This document shows positions 38,401-49,965 of a stretch of 64,000 nucleotides of DNA, in pieces. This DNA comes from Anisakis pegreffii (Eukaryota; Nematoda; Chromadorea; Rhabditida; Anisakidae), in contig JAPYMA010000110.1 of assembly GCA_035041965.1 (NCBI GenBank), positions 248,001 to 312,000 of the forward strand, written 5' to 3'. Made by a program: the position numbers and the translations under genes. The notes beneath the pieces were generated by a model. It was given only the letters and a program-made list of their open reading frames with translations. It did not search any database and was not told the DNA's origin. Every line of letters begins with the position of its first letter. Position 1 is the stretch's first letter.

Positions 38401-38843
38401 CTATAATGACGAGACAGATTTATGTGTGATTATGTGTAATCATTTGAATTTGAAAATGTCTTAAACCAATGAATTATCTCAGTTCCGTCCAAATCTCTCA
38501 ATCAGTTCAAGAAGACAATTTTTCAGTTGAACAATACTCTGCGACAAACAATTTGTTTGTTGTTGCTGAGAACTTGTTGATTTTTTTCCTCATTTTACAC
38601 CTGATGATTAGTGCTGGAATAAGTGTGAACAATGAATACACTTCAAATAACAATTTCATTTCAACGCACAACGACATTAGATTGATGGTATTGTAGCTGT
38701 ATTGAGATGTGTGATTTTGTTGCGAGTTAAAGATTGTGAACGTTTAATTCAACATTCCTAACATCACGTTCACAGATTGTTTTGAGCACATTCATTATCG
38801 CGTTGATATGCATACTTGATTGAATGTCGTGCTCTTCGTGAAT

Positions 38844-40249
38844 CTGAAACAATCAAAACATCGAAAATTGATGTTTTCATTTTCAACTCAACAACTAATT
38901 GAGCATTCGTTTTGTTTTGTTTTGTTTGTTGTTAATTGTGTGAAAGATGAATGGAAGTGGTTGTGACCTAGTGATCGATTCTTCATTTTTATGCGTTTTA
39001 AAGTGAATCCGAAAAAATGTACGAAACTTCTCACCGATTGGTTTCATGATATCACGCACTCAGCCATTAAATAAACTGGCAACTATAAAACATCCTTATC
39101 TATTGATCAGCAGTTTGTTTGATCATCAAGTAATGAAAATAAATGAATCTCGATTGAAAAAAATGACTGTTAATTTTTGCGTATCTAATTCATCTGCTTG
39201 TAATTCTACTTCTACCAAAATATTATGCCAATGCACTCATAATAAAGTACCGATGAGAAAAGTTACTGCGTTTTCAATGAGAAAAAAAGGAAGTCTTGCA
39301 TGCGATTTTGATTAGTCGTGATGTGATCTAAGGTGAGAAATGAATTAGCTTTGAACTAAAGCACAGCTGATACCACTAAAAGTTTAATATATAGAATGTA
39401 TGCAACTTCAGAGATGAGATATGCTGATTCGTTGACGATTACTTCCTAGTTGAATGTTTCTTCTGGTTGCGTATTCAGTTGCTTTTGATCGCTGTGATAC
39501 GATCAACAAAAGATGCAAGAAGCTCAATGATACCAATTAAAATGAATTTTATTGCACGACTTAATTGAATGATGCATGCGGAAAGATTGCAATAAATTGA
39601 AGGCTACCAAGAAATTGTGCATATTTAAGGAAAAAGAGTATAAATGCATCAAATTGAATAATAGGAAAGACGTTTGAAAAAAAAAAGTGCGTCGATGTAA
39701 AATGAAATATACATTGATGAATGTGTGTTGTATTGGTTTGGATGTATTTGCGAAGCATGTTGTCTAATTTGTTTTATTCGCATAAATGGTTTTAAGCCCT
39801 AAACATTCTATTGGCACATCCACGACAAAATCACTGCTATTTCAAAAGTAAGTTCTACATATGGCTGAACGATCATCCTTGAAATGCTATTTTGGTTCAT
39901 AGTTTTAGTGAATCTCACTTCTTTAAGATTACTTTCATATATCACATTCGCCACACTGATTCGTGTTCATACGTCGGTTATACTCAACTCAATCATTTTT
40001 CAAACGAATTCACAGGTAAATTATCAATTTTGAGAGTCATTTGAGAATTTTAACATTAAATAATGGTGTTGTTGCCGTTATTACTGATAGCATAACCAAA
40101 AATATTCTTATCACTATCGTTTTTTTTCATTTTTATTACATTCGGCACGATCGAATAAATAAGACTCCAAGGTACAATATCAGTCAATCAAAATGAAATT
40201 CATATTTATATTCAACGCGCGATATTATCATTCCTGCCTTTTTGCACAG
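38844..40249. other. Region without a secure gene
   Basis: A possible plus-strand exon at about 39907-40016 (SESHFFKITFIYHIRHTDSC, donor CACAG|GTAAAT) could be an upstream exon of the LDLa receptor, but its phase does not match the exon at 40250. Otherwise I see nothing. Confidence 0.35.
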
Positions 40250-43094
40250 TGTTTTAGAATATTTTATCATTGCACGTTCTTTTGTTCCGAAACATATTGT
40301 ACATGAAAACTTCAATAACAGTGATCATTTTCATGGGATTCAATTGTTTTTATGGCATAATCAAGAGTCGAATAAATTCAAGTGCAAAAAACAGAATGAA
40401 TATTATTTTGATGAAAACCTTGAAATATACCTGATAAACTTCGTACGAACAGGAATTAGAAGAAGACTGTCGGTCGGTATCAGATGACAGTGTCGGTACT
40501 GAATGAATAAAAGTGTTGCGTTGCATTGCAAGTGAACATGAAACAAGAAAAGAGAATCATAATTAATGAACCAACGGTATCGTTGTTAAACAATGACACG
40601 TTAAATCAACTAAACGAATGCTCTCATTCCTTGTTTCTTATCTCACGAGTCTCATCAAGTTTCATCGTTAAATTTCTCATTCAATCTCAATCACATTCTT
40701 CGTAGCAATTGTACAGTTAATCCCATTGATCAGTATCAAAGAGAGTCGATGACATTTCATATCACGCATATCAGATCAATATAAAAGATTTTCATGCAAA
40801 TTTCAAATTTCCATTTCTGAACTTCTTCTTCGAGTTCAGAGTGAATCAGATTTGTGTTTGCAGGTGAGTTTAGAGTGTGATTGGCGTAAGCATTCAGCAT
40901 TTCTGGTCACATTGCAGAATCGTATGGATTTACATACTACATGTTCTACTATTGGTACATTGATGACTTTTAATAGCGCAGAAGAAACATTTCCTGTTGG
41001 TTGTATTCATTACATGGTTAGTTGATCGTCGAACACAAACGTCGACAATATTTTTTGAACTTCCATTTATCCATCTCAGACAGCTGATTTTCATGTTAAA
41101 TCACAGAGAGAGTGCTTTGCAATGCATGAATATTCTTAGAATTAGGAAATTTCAACAGATTCTTCTGATATTTAAGCATTCATCTGGGCCTGATTTCTTG
41201 ATTTGTCAACAAACATGCATGCGTTAGTAGTAGAACAAGACTCTGTATCGGGAACCGTTTTCGACTATATAGCGAGAATTTGATTCGGTGAATCGCAAAC
41301 GAGAGAAAATAGTCGATAAGATGCAAAAGATTAGATTCAGAAGCGGAAAAACTGTTGTCAATTTTCAAATTTTTTCTTCCATCTCTATTCAATTAGTGAT
41401 ATTGATACAATGAATCGAAATACATTGTCAGATGTAATCTCTTGCCTAAATTTAACAGTCTCAATTCTCAACGAATGCTTCCTCGATGAGTTTAAATCAG
41501 TCCTAAATATTGCCTAGTGAACAAAGTCACTAAGCTTAGACGAAAATGCCGAGCAGCGATCGTTTCTCATTTCGTCTCATCTCATTTGTTTTCGTCTTAA
41601 TCGTTTCCTCACATTTCATCTCGTTTCAGAGCACTTGATCGTTCACCATCTCATTTTTTCACTGAGAAATTTTAAATTAGCATTAACAAAACCTTACCTA
41701 AATAACGATCATCCAAAGTTAGTACGCAAGTAATAGAAGTCCAAGCTGAACTTTTAAGTTTTCAAGTATTATAAGTTCCCGATGAGCACTGGATCATTTT
41801 CAAACCAATGAAATTGCAAGCTCATAACTCTTTGTTATTTTGTGATCATTAAGTTGATTTAAAATCAAAAAGTCCTCACTTCAAGCAGACCGATAGAATT
41901 GAAATCTAAGCTGAACAGATGTAATCTGATTAAGGTTCACTTATTTTCATCGCCTTTAAACGTGACATTTTTATCCGTACGTGCGATACCAGATCATATC
42001 ACCGTTGCTGTGAGTGCGGTTCGATTCTCTTGTGTACCCTTCGATCCAGTATATAGACAATGTAAGGGATATCATCCGCAGATTTGTATTGCACGAACAT
42101 TGTTCTGTGACGGCTACGATAATTGTGGACGAAGTAATGACGAAAAGGTTCGCTTGCACAATGTTTAATCGAATCTTTTGCTAAGTTCATTTGATTTATT
42201 AAATAAAAAAACCTATTGCAAGTGAAATGTTACACCCACCAACGACAACAATAAATTCGTTTTTCATCTTTAAACAACTGTTTGAAATTGTTTCAAATCG
42301 TCGATCCGAATAATTTGATTGATTTTCGCGTTCAAAATACATCACCAAATGCATGGCTTTAGATTTGATGGAATGATACCCGAAATTTTAGTGCATAAGG
42401 ATTTGTTAGGATCTAAAAATGGTCAGAGCATCATGTCAGTGTGCTAATTCATCTGACTGAATACGACGAAATCAATGAAATATCAAAAGAATTTCATGAT
42501 ATTGAATGATATTTCAGGACTGTGACCCAGATGATCAAGAAACGTATACACAATTAACAATAACGATATTGGACGATCAAAATGAAATTCCACGAATTAT
42601 TACTTGTGTGGTGGTATTGATAATTTTAATGTGTATTTTCTGTTGTGTTTACATGTGGCGTTATCGCATTGTGCGGAGACGTAAATACCAATCAAGATGC
42701 TTGAGAAAGATGTTGGGTTTAGGTGAGAGTGACCTTCACGAAAATCAGGATGAAACTGTAGCGCTGCTAGCGTATACACTCAGTACCCAGTGGCTACCTT
42801 ATATGAACAACAATGTCAAAAGTAATAATCACAGATGATGCTTCACGCCTTTGCTATCAATGATAGAGAACTTTTGAAAATTGATGCTGCCCACTCATTG
42901 ATCACAATGCAAACAGTAATTTTTGAACTGCTCATGCTCACTTCCCACGGAAACGGTCAGGTGTGCTCACCCACTGTTCAAGTTCGTGAGTTTCTCATTA
43001 CTGTTTCTGGTATTTTCATGCAGATCTGAACTTGACATTGACGACTCCATTGGGATCCAATGAGATCGGTCATGAATCAGATCTCAGCTCTTGA
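40250..43094 (+). CDS. Type I membrane receptor with LDL-receptor class A module
   Basis: Phase-consistent exons are 40250-40442, 40840-41016, 41935-42147, 42518-42722 and 43024-43094. The 5' end is missing. The extracellular part before the LDLa module has paired cysteines (LECDWRKHSAFLVTL, TTCSTIG, PVGCIHYM) and ends ITVAVSAVRFSC, like the last strands of a CUB domain. This is suggestive only. The LDLa module has CKGYHPQICIARTLFCDGYD followed by NCGRSNDEKDC, with the calcium-site acidic cluster. A helix follows (TCVVVLIILMCIFCCVYMW), then a basic stop-transfer stretch (RYRIVRRRKYQSR). After MLGLG the gene either splices at 42722 to a short last exon with a stop at 43092, or reads through to a stop at 42836. 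CUB-LDLa-membrane proteins in worms include MIG-13, LEV-10 and Neto-type receptor auxiliaries. I cannot assign which. Confidence 0.7.
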
Positions 43095-44371
43095 AGCTCC
43101 CTCAGGATTGCCAGGAAAATGGCGTAATATTGAGCAAAATTGATCATATTCTGCGTTCATGGCTTTGGTGGTTCAAACGACTGATTATTGTGAAGAGGTA
43201 TGAGAATTGTGATCGTACCAACAGTCAAAAATTTCGTCACATTCGGTTGCGTGCATCGGATAACGTCAACAACCTCGATTGTACTTAGTCGATGCGTCAT
43301 TCAAATACAAACAAACATCATCACCATGTTTTAATCGAGCTTTCACATCACATTCGTTCAAAGAATCATCTGTGATACAAGTTCCTAGTGTTGCTAACTG
43401 AACCAAACACAACGATACTCGAATTTTGTTAACTTAAAAATCGAAAGAGTACGTCAGTTGGCATAAAAGAGCACTTTTGCTCTTTACTCCTCAATGCAAT
43501 AATCGATGAAGATTGTTCGAATATTTGCATGAATTAATATTTCCTAGCCTGCAGCTAACCAGGAAGAATTGTCGTTCTTTACAGAAAATGTTTCGTTATA
43601 ACAAATCATTCAACGATGTTTCGTTCATTTTGATGAGTTATTGGCATTGTTGAATTTGTTTGTCCACGTTCAATTATGCATGTGTTTGTGCCAAAAACTA
43701 TCGTGAATAAAGCCTTTTTGTTTATTTTTAACCACATCTTGAAATTTGATCAGCCACTCCCACGCAAATGACCTTATCACATGAACATTCTCTTACGTAT
43801 ACTTTTGCATCATCAAAGAGTGAAACTGATGAAAAAGTAAGCGGATTTGACAAATGAAGAAGTGATCACGGTGACGCAGAATCCAATGAAGACATACAAG
43901 AGCAGTCACATGAATGGATGATTTGCACATTGTTGACTCACTATCAATGAAGTGAATGGGCGGATGAATAATAAGAGCATTAATAAAGAGTGATAATGAA
44001 AATAATAAAGTCTCAAGGACACATGCAAAGTTAAGTGTTAGTCGTTGATGAATACCGAAAGGAGTGTGAATGAACGTTTAAGTGTTCGCACAATCACTGC
44101 TGATTGTTTCTTTGTTTACGTTAGCATTCACCTGAAAATTTAACATTGAAAAGTGATTTCTTAAGTGTATTTACGTTTTGCATTTTCGAAGAACCTCTTC
44201 CCAAAAAATAACAATTTCCTTGCATTGCCGTTGAATTCGTCCCATATTATTGCTATGAACAACGGCGAAATTTCGAAAAATTTCGTATGAGTAATGGAAA
44301 TTTCGCAAGAAATTCAATCGAAGCAATAGTAATAGCAGCAGATCGAAGAATTTTTAAGATATTTGCATTCG
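43095..44371. other. Intergenic region
   Basis: The frame at 43091-43288 on plus overlaps the receptor stop region and has no splice support. AATAAA at about 43707 could serve the receptor gene. Nothing else was seen. Confidence 0.4.
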
Positions 44372-47300
44372 ATGAACCGTGCGTGGAAGGATAGTGTGAG
44401 GGCAACGCTGGGAACAATTGATGGTTCGATCGAGACGTCTACATGATTGCTTGAAAAGCGATTTCAGCGATTATAATCAACAAAAAATTCTTTCTCTTCT
44501 CGATTTGCTGCATAAAATTTTTCAAAGAAGAAAACATTTTTTAAAATTGCATTCGTCCAAAACGCACGACAAGCCGCGACAACAAACAGCATGCTGTTTG
44601 TGGCTCAACACCGACGATAGAATTGCTAAGATTTGTCAATTTTTCACTTATTATTATTAGTACTATTAATTTTTTTTCGCGTGGGCATTTCCATTTGTGT
44701 AATTGTGTAGTTTCATCAGCGCAGGAAATATTATAAAGAGTTATGTCACACTGATTATTGAGCGAGAGAAAAATATGAAAATAGAAATTTTGAGTCATCT
44801 CAATAAAAATTATTCGTTGTGATCCAAATAAATAAAATGGAAATATCCCAAATCCCGCATTCCTTCCTTCATCAAAAATTTATCAGCAAACTTGAACAGA
44901 AAATATCGGATTTTCCTTCTTGGCGAAAGTAATTAATTTCACCGAGTTAATTAAACGAAACCGAGTTAATTTCACCTAATCCGCTCCCTCTCTCAACGAC
45001 ATCCCACTCATCGTTTACAGTTATGTTGATGGTGCTTGACATGAATCGTAAATAAATTAATAATGAATTATTTCATATGCAATGTCATTATTAATCGCTT
45101 TTGTGAATCCAACAAATTGATTTCATTAATTGAATTCATTTTGAAAGTTTACAAATTTCACCAATGAGCATCAATGATGAGCATCACTAGTCAATGATCA
45201 AGTCATCTTAAAACTCGCAAAACACACGAATAAAAATTTGTTCGCCTCGCTGGTTGCTTGGAGAATACCATCGCAAAATCTGCTACTTTATCGCTTTGCT
45301 GATCTGGAAGTAATCACCTGAATTGATTAAATGCTCGACTGATAGGCTGGTAACATGTGAGTATGACTGATAAAAAATTTTTTTGCGAAAGACGATGCGT
45401 TCTCACTTGATCTTAATTCACTAATCTAATAATTTGCATTAGTGAACCCTTCGACTTCGAGCATTTTAAATGAATGACTTATATCTTGTTAAGTTATTTT
45501 GTTGTCCAGAAAACCATGTCCTTTAGCAAATCATGTGATTGTATAATGTACAGTTCCAATTGATCTGCATTCGTTGTTTTAGCTCAACGAGTCTCGTCTT
45601 GAATGGCTGAAACAACATCAAAAAGTCGACTGGAAACATTGTTTTCTCTTATTTGCTGTCGGATAAAAATGGTTTTAATTCGATTCGAGTGAGCAGTCTC
45701 TCTCTCAAAAAAAATTCAGAATTAAAACGACCTCATTTCATCATTTATGTTGATATTTTCGCTTCAGATGGTCAAATTCCGTCAATATTTATTTATTTCA
45801 TGCGATCATTCGATTCATGAGCTGATTTCTCTGTCATGTATATTAATCAACAAATGAAATCGTACCGTACCGTACTGTTCTGATATGAGGAAAAACCTGA
45901 GATGATGGTTGGATATCTGATGTGCACGCGAACAATTTTTGACCGTTTCACAGTTTCGTTTCTGTTTCGTGGGTGCAGATGATAATTATATGGTACAATC
46001 GCATACCATACAAGTCAACCCGTCTTGTGATATGCTTATTTCATCACGCAACGCACTTTATTACTGAGATATGATTAAGATGTGTTTACCTTTCATGACA
46101 TCAAGTGATGTCTTTAGTGTTGCTCACGCAAATCGTTACGAGTCACGACTCATGCACAAAACTTTGTTGTGCTGTAAGTTCCCATGCTTTTGATACTTCT
46201 GATTTCATTATTCGTCATATTTGCTTCTTAAATTCCGATCGCTCTCTGCACGTTCACCTATGAATAAATGATTATTTGTGCTTTTTTTTTATTTAATGCT
46301 GTTTTATGCATTTACTTAAACACCGATTACAACTCATTAAAAGTCAACGCCTCTCTGTTATCACCAATATCACAAATATCACACTCTTCCTTCCGTGGCA
46401 TTCCTCTCCCCTTACAACCAATGACAATAACGTTGGGAATCATCTGTCTTCATAAAATTCTAATTTTGATTGTTGATGTGGCTAGTACAGATCAATTGCA
46501 CTGTATTTTTGGACTCATTTTGAGTCCCTCTCCTTAGAAATTATTGGACAATATGGCAGATTAGCGCAGCACCTCTTTGCACATTGTAATTATGTTATTC
46601 AGCAATGTTTGGAAATGGTTCGATCTATTTTTCTGAATATACTTAGTCAGTAGTACACAATGAACAATGATAGTAGCATCACTGATAACATAATGATAGT
46701 GACAGTGATACTGATTGTGATTTTTAGTATTAAATATTGGTTACTGTGATACTAGAAACAATAACAGCAATAGTAATAATAATAAAAACAGTAATAATAA
46801 TAATAATAATAATAGCAATAATAATAATCATCATAATAATAGAATTATTGTAATGAAAATCTTAATGCACAGTGATAACAGTAATGATTTCAGTGATAAT
46901 ATGATTGATATCGCTGATGATATTATTATTACTAAGGAAGAAATAAATATAACGATGACAAAATCAAACACATTCTGTCATTATTATTATTCCTATTTCT
47001 TTCCCAGTTTCTTCTTCCTAGAAATAAAGGTACAAGTCACATTTGGTCTCACCTACAATGAAACCTTATTAATGATTCACAGTTTTCATCAGCTCTCTGA
47101 ACGATCGTCACTAAGAAGTATGATCAATCGTGTTTTGTTGTGATTACATTTTTTGATATGAATGCTCTCCACTTTTACTTTGTGATATCTTTTGATGCAG
47201 CATGGTGGTGCTATCTTCTGTGCAGTGATACGCCCTCCTCGTTCAGTCCCTTTATCGACACCAACTCGCTCTCAGCATGCAAACTGTCTACATTCAGAAC

Positions 47301-48379
47301 GCATGTCTGTATATCGTACTCTGTTGGTTGCTTCACCTGAGACCGTACAATATTATTCAGGACAGTTAATGTTAATTTTCATCAAGAAAATTAACTTATT
47401 CGGTTGTTTTTTCTGGAACTTAGCATGACTTCATGCTGCTTCAGCAGTGAGACGGGCTTGATGAATTTCACCCTTCCTGCATTTCTCATTCACTCAATTT
47501 TCTTCTTATTTTCATAGATTCTGCGTATCGCTGTGATTTTCTGAGCGTCCATTCTGGAAGATATTACTTTCGCTAGAAATTCACATTCATATTCGCATCG
47601 TTTCATCGCTTCGGTTTTTTTGATTCCGAATTGGAGATTCATTTGAATTGTTAAACTTCTGTTCGATCAATCGATAAGCAATAAAATTTCTCAAGAGATC
47701 TTCAATTTCAAGCAATAATCTTCAGCATCTTTAATTTCAAGATGGTCTGCTTTTGGCTATTCGAAGCCTTTCTTTGCGGACGAATTATGACACAATAATT
47801 TTTGATTCTCATGAAATCTAAAGTTGGTTTCAACCTTTTCATTTGCTGATTTCTGCTATCATCGAATGAAAGTGGCCTCATAAAATAGTGGAATTTTGTC
47901 GCACTTTCACACCGCTAAACACCAGGTTATAACAACTTCCTACTAACGTCAACGCCATTCATGCCATTGTGGTCAACAAAACAATACAGAGAACAAAGTA
48001 AATCACCTAAAAATTACTTTCTAATGACACAATTTGTTTGGATTTGTGTACCTAAGTATTCAGAATGCGGTGCACACTTCATAAAGCAAATACTTTTGAT
48101 TCATAAAATAAATACTTGTCTTCGTCTTATTCGTATTCACATACTTATTGCTTGAAAAATTTTGACTTCAGGTCTCTCTTTCAGAAACATTAACTGAAGT
48201 GCTTACTGTTGTTTTCGAGGTACACTTCTTCACCTCGACACACTTTACACTTTTTTAAATACTCTAAATATAATACATCCCAGTGTACCAATGCTTTCTA
48301 ACGCACTTCCAAATTACCACATCAATCGAATGCATCTCTAATTGTCAACGTTCAATTTCAGAATCCTAGTTCAGCTTGA
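44372..48379 (+). CDS. Tentative multi-exon gene, unidentified
   Basis: Several short plus-strand segments are bounded by acceptor and donor sites, are protein-like, and are all phase 0. They are 44372-44395 (MNRAWKDS), 45583-45657 (LNESRLEWLKQHQKVDWKHC; a stop follows at 45664 if unspliced), 47201-47344 (IRPPRSVPLSTPTRSQ, then MSVYRTLLVASPET), 48172-48219 (SETLTEVLTVVFE) and 48362-48379 (NPSSA, stop). The best is 47201-47344, with TTTTGATGCAG before and ACC|GTACAA after. Linking them into one gene is inference. They could also be distal, cytoplasmic-tail exons of the LDLa receptor upstream. No domain was recognised. Confidence 0.33.
46308..46478 (+). repeat. Dispersed repeat, copy A
   Basis: This is colinear with 56522-56688. 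ATTACAACTCATTA pairs with ATTACAGCTCATTA, CCTCTCTGTTATCACCAATAT with ACTCTCTGCTATAATCAATAT, and ACAATAACGTTGGGAATC with ATAATAACGCTGAGAATC. Both copies have an open plus-strand frame with related hydrophobic residues (TITLGIICLHKIL against IITLRIDCIPKIL), hinting at an ancestral coding element. It is too degenerate to name. Confidence 0.55.
46772..46846 (+). repeat. (AAT)n microsatellite, interrupted
   Basis: A run of AAT/ATA triplets with occasional CAG, AAA and CAT interruptions. An open frame nearby (from 46853) is low-complexity and not supported as a gene. Confidence 0.85.
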
Positions 48380-49950
48380 TTATTCCGTCATTGCTGGGCT
48401 CTAATTTCGCGTAAAATCGTAACATGCATCCATTCATTCGCTTGTTTCATTCGGTTGCTTTATGAATGATAATCATTTTAAAAACAAGTTCTTTTGATGA
48501 TCAGCACATTGAGAGTCTTTTATGAAGAAGATGTTATCGAGATGACTTCCCTTAATCAAAAGGAGCATCCCATGCAGCTTTTTTCACTCAACTTTCTTCA
48601 ATTTGAGGTGACCATAATTTCTGTGGTTGGTGTTTTGTAGGTTTTCATTAAATAGAGCGTTCACCTGAAGAATCTAACAAGAATCTGACAAGTTCTACGC
48701 ATGTGTGCTATCAATGTATAAATTCTATCAGTACCACAACATCAGCTCAAATTTCATTCCCCAGTTTTCACATGAAAATATTCGCATCTAACGATACTAA
48801 ATTTTGATTTTAAATCAAACGTAATATTATAGATGATGCAATATAGGATGATGCTTCATAAATGTCTTACAATAATACTGTGAATCCTTTTCAGTTGTAA
48901 ATTTTCTTCATTATCATTCCACCAAATTTTCACGCGCTTATATTTTATTGTGAATCTGTGCAGGGGCGAACATCCAGCAATCTGTTGATCGTTTATTGCC
49001 GATGTTCAAATTCTCCACGCCAACACACAACCATAAATTGTCGTGAATTATTTGAAGAGACGATTGCATAGCATCGATGGGTGTGTAGGCAATTGATTTT
49101 TGTAGGTAATCACAACCAAGAACTTGCGTTCGATTGATCTTCTAGATAAGAGTTGGACCGTTAGCAGAAATAATATTTTATTTATTCATTCGTTTATTGA
49201 TTTATTTATTCACTCAGTTATTATTGTACATTTTGTACATAAGTCTCTTCAAGATCACTCCATTTATCACTATCACCACAGTTCACTGCTCTTCTCATTC
49301 ATGTTCGACCCGCTATGATAGAAATAATAATTTCGCTTTATTATTTGCATAACGATCTTATCAGTGGAATGTCACTAAGAATCAAATCAAAAACATATAT
49401 AAAAATGGTTTTAAAGTATTATGGCTAAATTTTAGATAACGAATGCTACATTCATATGCTGACACCCATCTGTCAACATTTACTGTCCATCGTTCTCAGC
49501 TTGTCACTACTTTGCCATTGTCAAACACAACTTTGTTACTATAATATCAAAAGCTCTCGCTATTATGCCTAATAAAAACCCTCAATTCGCGTATTACAAA
49601 CCCAGGCTTACATCACAGTTTCATCGCAGTTCAAACAAGTTGACAATTCCGAAAGCCTTTCCAAGCCCGCGTCGATGCGACCGACAACTGAGAGAATCTC
49701 AACAAATTCATCAAAATGCATTGCTTTCTTATAAATTACTGAAGAAATTATGCATAATGAGGCTATGCATTTGCCTTTCATTGATTAAGTACGAATCAGT
49801 AATTATACTCGAGCAATATCAAAACAAAACATCTTATACCCGTTCATCGTTTACTTAAGTACTTGAAAGCGTGACACTTAAATAACTCGATGTGTATTCG
49901 CCTCGTTTCTTTGATCTTGTATGAAATAACAATTTGAAATGGTTTTTCAT
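48380..49950. other. Intergenic region upstream of the WH2 gene
   Basis: The frames at 49124-49318 and 49565-49858 lack splice support. A T-rich tract of TTTATTTATTCA words lies at about 49177-49215. The promoter of the WH2-domain gene should be in the right part of this stretch. Confidence 0.5.
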
Positions 49951-49957
49951 TTTCCAG
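49951..49957 (+). promoter_or_regulatory. Putative trans-splice acceptor of the WH2 gene
   Basis: TTTTTCATTTTCCAG ends at 49957, eight bases before the ATG at 49966, with no in-frame exon upstream. This looks like an SL acceptor. Confidence 0.5.
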
Positions 49958-49965
49958 CTTTCCAT

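Noticed and set aside
46853..47143. 96-codon plus-strand frame
   Set aside because: It directly follows the AAT microsatellite and is dominated by Asp/Ile and Tyr/Phe runs. There is no acceptor, and it does not link to 47201.
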